Source: Pholis gunnellus (Eukaryota > Chordata > Actinopteri > Perciformes > Pholidae). Taken from it: a stretch of DNA of 64,000 nucleotides. The position numbers and the translations under genes are program-made. Shown here one piece after another: positions 45,545 through 59,650 of the stretch; the stretch's first letter is position 1, and the number at the start of each line of letters is the position of its first letter. A model generated the notes under the pieces. It had not been told where the DNA came from and searched no databases. It worked only from the letters and a program-made list of their open reading frames with translations. The stretch spans positions 2,326,501 to 2,390,500 of the forward strand of contig OU342819.1 of NCBI GenBank assembly GCA_910591455.2, written 5' to 3'.

Positions 45545-46211
45545 CCAAACCACATTGTTTGGACGTTAAACTGAAATTACCACACCTTTGATGTCGATAA
45601 AAATCAAAAGAATGATGAACACAGCTACAAAGATTACAAAAAGCTTGTATTCCACTGGAGTTTCCCTCTAAAAAAAGCCCTGCACAGATTTAGCATTGCA
45701 GCCATATAATATTGATGCACAGTTGAAAGAAAAAGGTTCAAACCCGTGACAGCTGTCACAGCCAGTTATCTTACAACTTCTACATGAGACTAAACACAGC
45801 TTGAAAGAGCAATGCCCTTAAATGAGTCTGAGCAGCACACACACGGTCGATACGCACCCAGACAAAAGCTCATCAGCCCGACAGGAGAGAAGAAAACGTG
45901 AGTTTCCAAAGGGACAAGCGTGGGGCTCTGTAGTGGGAGCTGCTCAGTTACCATCGGTACACACGGTTGTGTCTAGAAGTGTGCTCGACATGAGGGAAAA
46001 AAAAACAATACTCCACAACAGCTTCATTTACAGCATTATGTGAGCTGAATTCACTTCGAGGAATAATTCCAAAGCGTTAGCTAATCAATTGGAATCAATT
46101 ACAGAGGTCTTGTTGACCGAAGTGAACAAACAGTGGTGGTGCTGAGAGGCAGAAGTGGAGGAATGACTGAACGTGCACCAGCATTCATTCTGTGCCGATG
46201 AAGTGATATCA

Positions 46212-46258
46212 CCATAGACTGTATACAAGAAGTGGATGTAGTCATCGGGATGTCGGAT
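46212..46258 (-). repeat. Dispersed fish repeat fragment (copy C)
   Basis: 'catagactgtatacaagaagtggatgtagtcatcgggatgtc' is the reverse complement of the end of copies A and B ('gacg.c..gata.ctacgtccacttctt'). Confidence 0.7.
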
Positions 46259-49200
46259 GACAGATGTAGTCTCGTACGTGATTACGCCACGCAAAACTAC
46301 AAAAATGAGGCACACAATCGAGGTTGTGTTTACTGTTACTCTACCATACAGAAACCCGACTGGCCAACTCAGATTCGGCAGCCGCGGCACTGGTCTTTTA
46401 ACTGATAAAGTTATAGAATTTTCTTCCTCACAATTGGCAAATGTTGACTTGAATAGGAAGAGAATGGGGCATATAAGTTATCCTTCTCTTCATCTGAAGA
46501 TTCTGGGAGTTCTGTGAATCGTCCTTCAGCAGGCTAAAGTTGGCGGAGTACGGGGCAAGTTATCCGCTTCTCCTTCGGATCCAAAACATAGTTTGACCAG
46601 CGAATGTAGAACTATTCCTAGGTTTTCTTAAACGCAAACGTTGGTTGTGCCCCCTTACATATGAATGGAATCGCGTGGGATGGCTCAGAGCTGGAGGGAG
46701 AACTGATGTTTATAGTCTAGACTCTAGATAATTCTGTGAGTTGATGGAAATTGACCCTTTCATAATAAGCATATTCATTTGAACCCCTTATTCACATTAA
46801 AATATTCATTACTGCAGCTTTAATGTAAAACATTTTTTTAAAACCCACAGGAACGTTATTAAATATTAAGAATTGCAACTTTCATCACCTTGCCTTGTGT
46901 AGAATGGTCAATTGCATTGTATGAGTCATACACATATTGAAATTGAAACAGCGTATCATATAGCCAACAGGTTTATCTACAGAGGACCAGATCCACAGCT
47001 GGCAGCTACTGGTCAATCAATTATTATTGGAAAACACTGTGTGTTATTAGTGTGAAATTAGTGTTGGAGAACAAACACTGCTGACGACAGTCAGTAATGG
47101 GACAGGACAAAGGGAATTATTGAATTATGTGCAACAGCAATCAAAGCAAAGAGCTTCTGTCTGAGAACAGACAGCAGGTCAAACAAGCTATGTGACTTCT
47201 GTGTGCATCTTTACTTCCTTTTAACACACACTGCCAGTAAACTGTTCAACTGTTGTCTAAACATCATAAAAATAAAGGATTTAAGATAATTATAATGCTC
47301 TTCTGCCTCAACGAGTACATTTTTATAACTGATGATTTATTAAATCACAATTCTACTGAGTGAAACATGACGCCAAACGTTGCACAAGAACTCACTAATA
47401 TATCTGTTTTGTCAGATAATAAAAATGTTCATTGTCTGAACCACTTATGATATATGATATGAAAGAAGTTCGGTAAGTCAGAAACAGATTTTCAGCCTAG
47501 ATGACTACACCCATAATTCAAGGTATCCTTACCTATCACTGTAATCATGTTTACAACCAGGAAAAATAAACTTAAGCAAAATCTATAAGAGATACATGAA
47601 ACTGCCTGGGAAATTCATGACTAAAAGGAAAAGTGATTTCCACTGACGACATATTTACTAAAACAAAATAAAAGGACTAAAATGTGACTTTAAACCAACT
47701 GCAGTTTTCAGTATGAGACGAGTCGATAGAACAGAAAGTCGGTTCATGGTTTGGTTCTTGTTCTGGTTTAAATGTTAACTCAGACGTCTTAGATATGTCA
47801 CTGTTTATTGTTCACAATACTATCAATAAAAGGATTTGTCCAAACTAACATTGGCTTACTTATAAACTTAGTTTATTAATATTTTGTATCAATATATATT
47901 ATCATAGTTTTAGCGACCCGGCATTATATTGAATGAAGTAGTTATAATTAGCTCGATCTTTACCAGCTGCAACATTAAAGTGATGAACACATAAATGCAT
48001 CAATAATTAAAATGCAATAATATAATCTATATGATTCTGAAATGGGCCATTCTCTATCATACTTTTACTTTTGGTACTTGTAGTATATTTTTATGTTAAT
48101 ACTTTCATATGCTTACTTAAATAAGGTTTTGATTGCAGGGCTTTCACTTGGATCAGAGCATTTTGACACTGAAGTATTGCTAAGCCTATTTTTAATCAAG
48201 TAAAAGATCCTCTTCCACCCCTGCTGAAGATATTCTTAATGTCTTACTTCCTCTCTCCCGTTCTGAAACTGTCTATGAGTCTGTCAGATTTATATTTATG
48301 TTAACATTTATTGCTTTGCTTATTTTTTTTAATTCTGTAGACCTACTCACGTGGTGCTCATAACGTCCCTGTGTCTTCTCAGGGACATAAAACAGCATCT
48401 TGCACTCAGAGGGGGGGTAGGGAGACCTGTGAATGACACATCGATGGCCCACTGAGTGCGAACAAAAAGGACGCTGTAATGCTAATTACAGTGTTTAGGC
48501 TCAGTGATAATCAGAGATCGGTGTGACAGGCCCGTTCTCGAGATTCACTGAGAATCTCACCTGTCCAAATCTAAAAAGAAAAGACTTCAGCAGAGAAATA
48601 TGATTATGATATGATGATAATCATTATGGACAAACTTCCTCATACACATCAAATACAATAACAACAGCTGATTTCCAGGATTATCCTGGTAGAGGCGATG
48701 ATCCGAATCAAATGCTGCAACTTCTCTGATTATACTGTTCCCAAAATAGTGTCTGTCCATGATTCCCTCAAAGAGGACCAGAGGACCTGCCCTGTGTCAT
48801 TATCACGCTAATCACCACTCACCTAATCTGGCTATTCAATCAAGCTGATCACCTGAAGAGAAGTTTAAGGTGTATACACCCGTTTGAATAGAGAGGCAAA
48901 TTGGACTTGCTCAGTAATTAGATAATATTGCAGCCAGCAACCCTTTACTTTGCATGTGCAAAATAAGTTTCACACAGTCTCTTTCAGCAAGGGCTGTAGG
49001 CCTACCGAATAGTTCATTGACATTCAAATTATTATTATTAATAACTTAGTGCGTGCAGTAGTCCAACTTCTCTTCCCCTCCCTTTGAAACAAACACACAC
49101 GCACACGTTTCAAAATGTATTGAAAAGACATGTTTTTATCAAACTAAATGTTCTGCTTCAATCCCTGTTTGTTGGCATTAAGCCTTTCAAAAACATTTTC

Positions 49201-49987
49201 ACTGCAGTCAAATACTGTTTGCTCTCCCACTTGCCGCACACAGGCAACGCAGCGCAGTCTCAATAGACGTTTTGAAGAAATGAATGAAAAGAGTGTTACA
49301 GCCAGAGATCAATGCAAATAGCAAGCACAGCCTCCATCTACCGCCACCAGCAAGCTAAAACCCAACAAGTTACAGGCAAACACTTCAACCATCAGACAGC
49401 TGTCCGTGTCCCATGTGAAACCAAACATTAAATACTTATTTGAACCCAAAACATTAGCTTTTACTCAACTTAACCAAGTAGTTTTCTTGTCTAAACCTAA
49501 ACGGAATTGAGAATGCAGTTTTGAAACGGCAGAAGCACCACAACCGGTTCAATCACTGTGATATACATGTATGTAGAAATGTTATTTTTGATTCAGAGAT
49601 GTCGACATTCAATGTATCTGAGGTTTGCAGAAATGTACAATACCAACATTTTCTTCTCGAGAATTATAATTAAACTAAAATGAATTTCAAATGTCCAGCA
49701 AAGTGGGAGAAGTTGATAGAAAATTCTGTGGAACGATGTGACGGCTTTAATAGTCTGACGGCCTCCTGCTCTCAGACCTGTGTTGATTCAAGGTTCTTCA
49801 CACCACTCTGAAAAGCCAACGTTGAACAAATCGAGTGTTCCAATTACCTGTGGTAGCTGGCCCATTACACTGTAGCACACACCAACACTATTTGTGATGC
49901 ACTCCGTGTTGACTTGCAGGATCACAGGTGCATATGGTCAGCAGTGACTCACTCTGCCTCCCTGTTCACAAAAACAAGACTGATGTC

Positions 49988-49990
<3 letters not shown>

Positions 49991-50019
<29 letters not shown>
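49991..50019 (+). repeat. (TG)n microsatellite
   Basis: About 14 uninterrupted TG units. Confidence 0.95.
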
Positions 50020-50021
<2 letters not shown>

Positions 50022-50814
50022 CACCTCCCCTTCAACAAACTGACTCAGCCCACAGTCTTCAGTACTGTACATTTTGTCTGAGTGCTGGTGCGCTGACTGC
50101 GTGGTATTTTCCTCTATTGCATCAGCATATCAAAAATGAATATTATCAACCTGCTGGACCTTTTGATATGTTACATATATTACAGGTAGTACTTAATAAC
50201 TATAAGCTTGATTTTTTACTGCAAAACATTGCTATAAATTACTGGTTTTGAAATCTGGAGTGAGAGCTGCATCTAACCTATCGTTGGGGATTTTAGCAGC
50301 TATGTGAGAATAAAATCCTAATGTTTCTAGAAAAATGGAATATTTTAATTACATAAAGCCGTCATATTTTGAGAAAAAAAATCTTAATATTTAGGAATGA
50401 AAAAGAGAATATGATCATCGGGATATGAGACGCTTTAAGAACAAAATGGTTATGTTATGCATAGATAAGGTTGATTTGAAGTGTGCTCACATTTGCTGAC
50501 AGTCCATACTGTAGCCAACAGTTACAATTTCTGGTGTTTGCTGCCAACCCTTCTTTCTAGATAGAGTTTGCCTTTTATAACAGCCAAATTGTTTGGTTTA
50601 ATTTTATTAGAAATGTAATTTATATTTATCCTAGACACTAAATCCGTTTCTCCTCCTTATTCAGCCGTTGAGTGTTAAAAAAACAAAGCTAGTTAAAAAA
50701 ATAAATAAACAACACCAAGCAAAACCCTAAAAGTGTTATAATTTCTTCCATATCTTTCAATTTGAACTCTTACTCCTCCAACTAAGCGCTGCTGGCAAGT
50801 TAAGTTTCATTTCA

Positions 50815-51010
50815 CAATAGTCACGTGCTCGCCCACTGACCAATCACAGCACACGCTGCACCTCACTGCAGAGCTGCTCCTGCAAACTGAGCTGCACTAA
50901 TGCTGACGTAGTTACAGGCCAGCAGGCCGCTCTGGCGCGTCAAAGAATGTCAAACTAAAGATCTGATTGGTTGAACACTATGACAATCAACAATATCGTC
51001 CCCATACTTA
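50815..51010 (+). mobile_element. Fragment related to the hAT element of c1galt1 intron 2
   Basis: 'gcccactgaccaatcac' and 'atgtcaaactaaagatctgattggttgaacactatgacaatcaacaatat' occur here and at 11985-12110 in the same order. No termini were identified around this copy. Confidence 0.65.
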
Positions 51011-52364
51011 ATGAATATGTACTGCACACAGCCTAAATAAACGATTAAGTATGATTTTACCAGCAGACTGTTCACACTGAAGTTTGTTTAAGCGAAGGCC
51101 TGGCCTTTTTCAAGGTCCCCTGCAAGTGGCTCCATCACATCTCTGACAGGAAAAACAGGCCACCTATTGGGAACCTAAATGGTTACTTTCTTACATGAAC
51201 ATTTTTTTTAACGTAATAAAGTGACAGCCAGACTGGTTTCAAAGCACCCCATCAGCGGCGACGTCACATCTACGAAAACGTTTCAGCACATTTCCAATCA
51301 GGCGTGAGTTAGATAATCTGACCACATATTGGGAATCTAATTGGAAATAGAGTGACATTAACAGCTTCTAGCTTGGCTCAAAATTTCACAAGACTGACAG
51401 CTGGCACCCATATGCAATGCATTGTGGGGCAGTTCAGTATGTGTAGTAGGCTAATGTCTCATACTCAGAAATTCTTGGGAATGTAGTATACAAAATCCAC
51501 ATACTATGTAGTTGGAATGCAGTACCTACTTAATTTGACGTCATACATAATATGACTAATATGAGTACGTGATTTTGAACACGTTACACGTTGAACTACG
51601 TAACGTGAGAACGACATGGTATTGTGTACCATCAAGCTGTATACGGTCAAAGACTTTCCCTCTGATATTCATTATTATTCATAGCATCAACATATACTGT
51701 ATACATACAGCATTTCTCACAAGTTTGGAATATAAAACATTGCCAGTACAAGCACACACGGAAACAACGTTTTTGTTTCTTCTTGAAGCTGTTTACATTA
51801 TTCCCGAAAGGTAAATTCTGTTATTTTTTGTTGTTAACAATCTTGAGGAAAGCAGTGATGGTACTATTTCTTGTCCTGGAGCAAGACTGGTACAATGACT
51901 ATTATCAGCACTCAGAAACTCCTTCGATTGATCATTTGCCAAGTTGGAAATAAATGAACAGAAGGAGAACATGGGCAGTTTTCCAAATTTTGGGGAATAC
52001 ATTATGAGTGAGAGGGAAATAAAAATAAAAAGCTCATAAAAAGTTTAACAATAATGGACCTGCAAGTTTTTTAATGTCCTGTGAAAAGAAAACTCTGTGA
52101 ACTTCATCAACAGAGTAAGGATTAAAATAAAAGGTCTGGCCATAAAAAGGCTCGGCCTACACTTTGATGTCAACAGTGATTCAGAGGACGGTTCAGTGTT
52201 TAAAGGCGGGGACTGGTTGAATAGGGAACCAGAGGCTCATTAAAACATTCCAGCATATAGCTGTCTTTCACAAATGGCTGTTGAGTCCTTATTAAAGAAG
52301 CAATATACAACATTCATAGCATTACTACAGAAACAAACTACTCCACCTGAAGATATTGTGGAGT

Positions 52365-52555
52365 AATGTCTACCTGAGCAGAGAATGAAGTCGCTGTCCC
52401 TCAGTGTGTGTTGTCATCCCAGCTTGTTATTAGTGCATGTTAGCGTTCCCCACTGGTCAGCTCACAGCTGCCACTCTGCACTGCTCTCATATGGCGGTTA
52501 CAGCTGATCACCCCGACAGACAGCATCACTCCCCCTCAGGTAAACAATCTTGGCA
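52365..52555 (+). repeat. Dispersed repeat ('gagcagagaatgaagtc'), copy 1
   Basis: Shares 'ctgagcagagaatgaagtc', 'gcatgt.agcgt.cc.cactggt.ag.tca', 'ctgc.ctctgcactg' and 'cccctcaggta' in order with 56915-57085. Class unknown. Confidence 0.75.
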
Positions 52556-53109
52556 CGTTTGCTGTAGTTTGTACTGTTAACCCTGTTAGCACCGTTAGCT
52601 CCGAGCTGCCGGCTCAGGTCAATCTCCTATCAATTCAATGTATTTTGCATAGCCCAAACTCCCAAATCCCAAATTTGCCTAAGAGGGCTTTTCCATCTGT
52701 ACACGTGCGACCTCCTCTGTCCCAGGACCCTCACATCGGAACAGGAAGAACCCCCCAAAAAACATCTTTCACTGGGAGAAACAAAGGAAGAAACCTTAGG
52801 AAGAGCAACAGAGGAGGATCCTCTATCAGGGTGGACAGAAGTGTGATAGATGTCATGTGTACAGAATAAACAACATAACAGAGATACAACACATTCAATG
52901 CACGTGACATAAATGATTAATAGAATGACAGTAGTAAGCAGAATAATGTTGGGGGGGAGTGCATGTTTTTGCCACTGAGAAGCTCTGATTGTTGATATAA
53001 GTGTCTGACATTATGGAAAGAGTCTCGCTCGACATTGTCCACAGTGGAAATGTGAGTACCGACCGTGCAGTTTGTTGAATACAGAAAGCAAAGCTTTGAC
53101 ACACCTCGA

Positions 53110-53540
53110 GAGATCTAGGTCATGTATTTTGTGCTTCCTGTTTTATTTTGTTACCTCTTGTTTCAGATGTTCCACTTCCTGCTCCAGTGTTTTTCCCGCT
53201 AATGTGTAATGTCTGCCCTGCCCCTAATTTGTTCCACCTGTGTCTTATCAGCCTCTGTTCCCAGGGTATTTAAACCCTGTGTATCCTGCTTCTCGTTGCC
53301 AGTTCGTCTATGTACTTCTGTCTACCGTCTCAGCCTTTGAACATCGTGTTTGTTTACCCAGTGCTTTTGAAACTTTGCCTGTTTTCCTCGGATCTGATTT
53401 TTGCCTGATCCCTTTTGGATTTGTTTGCTTTGCTGACTGATCTCCTGTGAACCAAAACCAGCTTTTCAAGTTTTAACTGAACAGATCCACTGTGTGGAGT
53501 CGTGCTCTTGAGTTCTGTTTGTGCCACCACTCATCACAAG
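53110..53540 (+). repeat. Interspersed fish repeat
   Basis: Text such as 'cttcctgttttattttgttacctcttgtttcag', 'ccacctgtgtcttatcagcc' and 'gtttgtttacccagtgcttttg' is typical of a high-copy teleost element, and open frames across it are low in information. Recognised from general style rather than from a second copy here. Confidence 0.4.
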
Positions 53541-53737
53541 CTTGGTGTAATCTAAAAGATTTTTCAATATTTAGCTGATTCCGACAATGGGAATGAGGTC
53601 TTTGTATTCGATGGTTGCCCCGCATTTATTTGGGCAAAGGTAACCGGATGAAGAGCTCCTACAAACTGAAATACGATCGAGGAGAGAGAGTGAGAGGAGG
53701 TTGAAAGACCTGCTGCGTGGCCGAGAAGCTAGAGAGA

Positions 53738-54590
53738 CTCAGAATCAGCTTTATTGGCCAAGTATGCGTGCACATACCGTACAAGGAAGACTTTTTTTTG
53801 CATCTCTCTCAATGAACTTAATAGAAATGTGCTGTTGCGCCTCCCAGAGGGTAGAAGTTCAGACCGGTTGTGTCCAAGTTGTGAAAGAATTGCACACAGT
53901 GATGTTTCCTGTCTGTTTCTTGAATGTGGAGGTGTATAAGACCCGCGAGCACAGGGCTGTTACACGGTGAGCTCAACCCTCCCTACGCACTCCCAGCAGT
54001 CGTTTGTTGGTCAAGTTGACTTCTGAGACTTTGGAGGGGGGGTCGGTATAGACAGTGGCGGATGTCTCCTTTGATTGCCCTGCCGTGGCGACCACAGTGC
54101 TAGACCACGTCCCGCACTGGTCACCGCTCAAGTTCACGCTTATTAGTTGCAAACGGATACATTCAGATCAAAGATAAACAAAAACACGGTCGATTAACCC
54201 ACTGGTGATTTTCATTTAAGTCAGTTGTAGTCTGTTCCCGTCCTGTTTGGTGGCTGATCCGAACCACATAGTGATGGACGTGCAGAGAACAGACTGGATT
54301 ATTGCAGTGTAGAACTGGATTGAGTTTCCTGAGCTGGAGAAGGAAGTACTTCCTCTGCTGGGCCTTTTTCCCCAAGGTGTCATTCAGTATGGTGATGGGG
54401 GGCAGTGTAGTGGGGCTCCTCCTGAAGTCCACTGTCATTTCCATGGTTTTAAGAGTGCTCAGCTCCAGGTTGTTCTGACCACACCAGTGGGCCAGCTGTT
54501 TAACCTCCGGTCTGTATGCAGACGCGTCACCGTGCCAGATGAGGCTGCCCACCGATGTGTCGTCTGCAAACCGGGTGCTGTGACCCTAAG
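53738..54590 (-). pseudogene. 5'-truncated LINE, reverse transcriptase fragment
   Basis: The minus strand contains RFADDTSVGSLI (F-A-D-D, the catalytic motif, near 54556-54575), LAHWCGQNNLELSTLKT and KKAQQR..FL.QLRKLN, in the order seen in a fish non-LTR retrotransposon. The 3' end on the minus strand ends in 'ggccaataaagctgattctgagtc', near 53738-53760. The coding part is broken by frameshifts and a TAG just upstream of the FADD motif. Confidence 0.82.
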
Positions 54591-54851
54591 TCCACAGATA
54601 AAGAATGCTGTAATAAGTGGGACCTGTTGCCTTGAGTGAGACTTGGACAAAATAAAGAGATCGGTTCAAGCAATAGGTAAAGGGAAAGTTTTATTTCTCT
54701 TCAGTGTCCTTTCTATGCAACCCATCCTTAGACACGAAAAAATGGGAAAATAGGGTCCAGGTTGAAAAATACCCAACTTTCCTTTTATACAAATCTGCGA
54801 TTCCTACTAAGTAAACAGATGAGCGTCTCGAAGAGAGACTGTAGTTACCCC

Positions 54852-55190
54852 ATCAGCTCTTATTATAATCAGTCAATCAAAATGAACTGCTTCAATCCTG
54901 AGACTGTGCTGAAGGCTTACATAAAATTCACTAAACATATAGTATGTGTTAAAGAAAACCATCAGCTCTCATTATAATCAGTCTAACAAAAGGAAGTGGG
55001 TCAATGCCAGTGTGTGTCTTCTCACATTTTACAGATGTACTACATAAACCCTAAAACTGTGCTGACGACTTGCGGAAGTACATTTAACATTCACTAAACA
55101 TATAGTATGTGTTAAAGAAAAGCAATCGATGATCAGCTCTGATCATAATCAGTCCAACAACACGAAGTCGGTCAATATCAGTGTTTTTCC
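54852..55190 (+). repeat. Three diverged tandem units
   Basis: Units start at 54852, 54961 and 55132 with 'atcagctct.at.ataatcagtc.aacaa'. The first two end in 'cactaaacatatagtatgtgttaaagaaaa'. Spacings are 109 and 171 bp, the second unit carrying an insertion. Confidence 0.8.
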
Positions 55191-56914
55191 TCTCTCTCAA
55201 AATGAACTGCCTAAAATGCACAAAATAAAAAATTAATAAAAGTAACGGTGTGAATGTATCTAAATGTAACAAAGTAAAAGTAATGATTTCACTCTTTAAA
55301 TGTATCTAAGTAAGAATAAAAAGTATGCTGCATTAAAACTAATCAGACAACTTAAGAACACTTTATGCAGCACCTAACCGCTGACACAGCTAACAAATGA
55401 AACCAAGTCAACATTAGACGCCTGCTTCTCCAGCACAACTTCTCCCCATGATTAAGAGCCTTGTGGACTAAACTAAATTGTTCCTTCTATTTTCCATTTG
55501 GCAATCGCTGGATGATTTCAGGCTGTTCTCTTCAGTGGCATGTTTTTTGTCAAATACTACTGACACAAAGAAATGCTGTTTTGATGATTCTACTTACAAT
55601 CTACTTTCCCCCCTTTAGTCTAGAGAACAATTACCACTTCCTGTCATCATGGTTTTAAAATAAGTTATATACGGTATATTCTACTTTACCTTTTTGAGCA
55701 GCTCTGCCACCAAACGCTGGGAAATGTAATACATTCGGCAGTTACATCATCATAATCACCGTCTTGCTACTTCCGTAGACCGAACAGTGATAAAACCGTC
55801 CATTCCCCCTAATGTCTTACCTCCTGAACATTCCCCCCTCAGCCATCATGAAAATGAATAGGGGGTCGGGGAGAGCATCAATTATTCAAAGTCAATTACT
55901 CAGCAGGGTTTTTTCTTTTCTATAGGACACAGTGGAAGTTTCTGCCGCCTGCTTCAAAGGTATTTTTAGGATTTCCTTATGCTGGATATCTGTGCCTCAT
56001 GAAAATCACGTGGAAAACAATAAAAAAAACTTTTAAACATTCAGCTTTGATCTATTATAAAACACCTGCTTTCTTTGCCATGTCTACATGCTGCCACTTA
56101 TTTCTGAATTCATAATGAATCAACAGGACACATTTGAAGTCCTGTTGTGGAGTAATATTACATGCTGTGTGAGACAATATACCTTTGTTTTGCATTAAAA
56201 AGCACTTTGTACTTGGTCTTTAGTCTTCATTTAAAGTAAAACTTGGTCTTCACAGCAGAACCTTCAGTAGCATCTGGCAAGAGAAGTACCAAAGTCTCTA
56301 AAAGCTTCCATCTCAGCATTGATGTTTGACGCCTCAAGGACAGGAATCATTTTTGATCAGAGACGGCATCTGTTCAGTGGAAAAAAAATCATATTTTCAA
56401 ACTAACATTTTTATTATTTTGACATCGGGAAATGTCTCCTGCATATCCCTCCAGGCACACATTCGTACATCTGAGTAACAGTTAAAGGGAAGAATCAGAG
56501 ACACGCTTACTCTGGAGTATGTGATGCTTGTAAACAGAGGGTGTCAAACCTCAAATATGTCTTCCCAATGTAAACTCAGAAATATGCCTATTTGTGCCAG
56601 TTCTAATATTAGGTGTGACGATGGATCATCTTTGGCTTGCCAGTTCAAAGTTGTATGATATTCTAATTAGCATTACATTTGTTGTATGGATCCACAAACC
56701 CCAAAACATAATTCCTCTAGATTTGTATCCATCGGGGTGGATTGGTCTATTAACTGATAATGTTAATGTTAATAAAAAAATGTCCCGTGTGAAACCCAGA
56801 AGTCCACGTTGACTCATTCTACATGTAACTTCTGTACTAATAGATTCTATACACAAGAGCATTAATATAACAGTAAACAACTATTTGCTATGTAAAGATA
56901 GAGTGCAGTAATAT

Positions 56915-57085
56915 CTATCTGAGCAGAGAATGAAGTCACTCTTCCTCTAGAGCACGTTATTGCATGTGAGCGTGCCGCACTGGTTAGTTCACGGCTGCCG
57001 CTCTGCACTGTGGTTATATCTGATATATTATGATGGCGATGACGCTTAAACGTAGCACCCACCCTCCGGTTCCCCCTCAGGTAGC
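56915..57085 (+). repeat. Dispersed repeat, copy 2
   Basis: Second copy of the family at 52365-52555, same orientation, more diverged. Confidence 0.75.
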
Positions 57086-57847
57086 TCTTTTATGTAACGC
57101 CACTTCCGTATTACTTTAACCCAAACCTAACACACAAAAATAACAAACTAACTTTTCGTGAGATATGATACCACTCCAGGATACTTTTACCAGGTATTTC
57201 TATGTGACGAACCCTTTTTCAATGACAAGCCATCTTTAATCTTATTTCCATTACATCTAATCCCCAGAGGATAAACCTTAATGTTTTTGACTCCCTGATC
57301 TTTCAGAAATTTGTACACAAGAAATTAAAGGGTAACTGCTATTACTCTGCCTCACAGCATATTTACAATGCAACAGAGGGGTGAGGGAGCACGAACTGTA
57401 GGAGGCGTGGCCTTGTGGCCACATAGTGTGTGACGTAGGGGGTCAGGGGACGCCGGGGATCCTGACTGACCCCTGTTTCTCCCACGTCGTGACATAGAGC
57501 TGGTAGTCAGAGATAACCAGCCAGACCCTCATCTTCTCTGCTGGAAGTCAGGGAGTCTGATGGAAAGGCTCGAAGTACACAGTTATGGTCCTGCTGTTTA
57601 AAGTTGCTGTTCATCTTGATAAGCTCAGAACATAGTTAACGGCGGGCCTGTGTGTTGTGTTTACTGCCACTGCAGAGAAATAAACATGCGTCATGTATGA
57701 TACAAGATCATGTGTAACAAATTACCTGCGTTGATATTATATGTCACCAAAAATCTATGTGATTATGTTTAAAGTACAAAAAAATAATGTCGTGCAGAGT
57801 TACTCCGTTTAGCCTTTAAACTCCTCTAATGTTTGATTGATGCTGTC

Positions 57848-57880
57848 TATAATATAATATAATATAATATATATAATAGA
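57848..57880 (+). repeat. (AATAT)n-like AT microsatellite
   Basis: 'taatataatataatataatatatataata', an imperfect short-unit repeat. Confidence 0.85.
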
Positions 57881-59444
57881 AAGCTGATCAACCTACAGCT
57901 TACTCATGGTGGAAAATCATATTATTCATGCAGATTCACTGAATAGCAGATATGTTATTGTGCCCCAATAACATGGAAATGTAAAAATGTAAGCTGCATT
58001 TCACCTCACATGGTATTCTTTCTTATGCATACGGTTCATTTCTTATTTTTAAGATGACATTGCTCTGTGTAGCGGCATGATTAGGTCTTATCTATACGAC
58101 GCTGATGGATTCTGTTTGCAATAACTTTATGATCAGCCATGATTGAGGTGACAACCCCTACAGTTCATTGTTATTGAAACAGCCCCATCTTTTTGTCCGG
58201 TACCACCAGCCTCACCAGCACCTCTGAGTCAGCAACCATCTGTGCTGCCGTCAAACCAGAGGCCTCAGTTACAAATTGACCAGGTGATAAAAATCAGTCC
58301 GTCCCATTTGTAAAAAAAATTGGACATTTGCATGATACTAAGACTGGAAGTCTCACCGCTGTTGATTTATAGTGAGGTTATATGTGTTTCTCAGATGCTC
58401 AGAGATTGTGTGCTATGGTGGGTGTGGGGGGTTATTAATCAGGAGCCTAATGCGAAGAGGCAGCGGAGAGAATAGAGTCAGTCCTCTGAGTGACACCTTC
58501 TTGAAAAGGCTTGACATTTCATCTGGGCATGTGTCCGCCAGCTTTCCACGGCGACGCGCTGCAGCAGAGCTCCCTGGCAGCGACACGCTCGATACCAGCT
58601 CACATGCTCACATGCTCACACGCACACACCGCCATCACACCACGCTCCAAAGCTTTGGAGCCACACAATGATGTGACATAATGTGTTAGTTTGGGCTTTT
58701 TTATCCTCTCCTTCCAGTTAGAGCGATGGCTCTGGTTTGGTGTTTTCACACATCTCTTACTCACTCACACCATTCGGCGGTCAGAGCTTGGAATGAGTAC
58801 GGAGAGTTTCGTAACAAAGTATCACCGGAAGGATCTTCAAGAGATCATGTTGTCACACAGCAAACACTAGAGACTGAGGACATCTAACTTTAGTCACTTT
58901 GGTCTTTGTAAAAGTACAGCATCATGTTTATGATCGTGCTATTCGAGTGATTACATTTTTTTTTGATCTCTTGGAGTTTCTGATATTGTAGACAGATATG
59001 GAAACATTAAAACCCCAAATACACGTACGATGAAACTGTATGAGAATGATTGATGTTGGGAGGGGGATGACTCATATATGTTCTTGTATAAGAAAGCTAC
59101 ACCCTTTGGAACCTCCCCTTCACTTTACCAAACATCAAGATGGATACCATTTTTGTGATGTTACAATTCCATCTTTCTTACACTTTTTTCTTTTTTAACA
59201 ATACATTGCAAAAGAGAAGATTGCCCTCCCTCCAAGAAAAATAATAAAAAGGAACCCCTCCCCCTTCTCTGACCTCCTCTCAACACTTAATAATTTTTTC
59301 CCAGTCCCTAAAACTCTTCAATAAATTCACAGCATGAACTCGTGGTCAGGTGGATTGTACTGTGGTTCTTGTTTGTACCAGTGGTAGCTTGGTCCCCGTT
59401 CTAATCCCTCTCAGGTGGTCTCGGCTCACCTAACGTCACGACAG

Positions 59445-59650
59445 AGTTTGGAGTGGCACCTCCGCTCCTCCTTGTTGAAAGGAGCCAGTTGAAGTGGTCG
59501 GGGAGGCCCTGAGCTATTCTGGGTGCATGCAGCTGGGAGGACCCATGACACACTGGAGGGATTATATGCACATCAGTGATCCAGAACACCTTAAGATCCC
59601 CATGAAAAGATGGAGCTGGTGGCTGTAGAGCCACAAGTGACAATTACAGG
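59445..59650 (+). pseudogene. RTE/Rex3-like LINE 3'-terminal fragment
   Basis: 'gttgaaaggagccagttgaagtggtc', 'gacacactggagggattatat' and 'aagatggagctggtggctgt' are, in order, the conserved C-terminal and 3' segment of fish RTE-type LINEs. It is heavily diverged, without an open frame. Confidence 0.75.

Noticed and set aside
45822..46043. 73-codon plus-strand frame with a donor-like AAAAC|GTGAGT
   Set aside because: No homology and no partner exon; a single donor-like site is common by chance.
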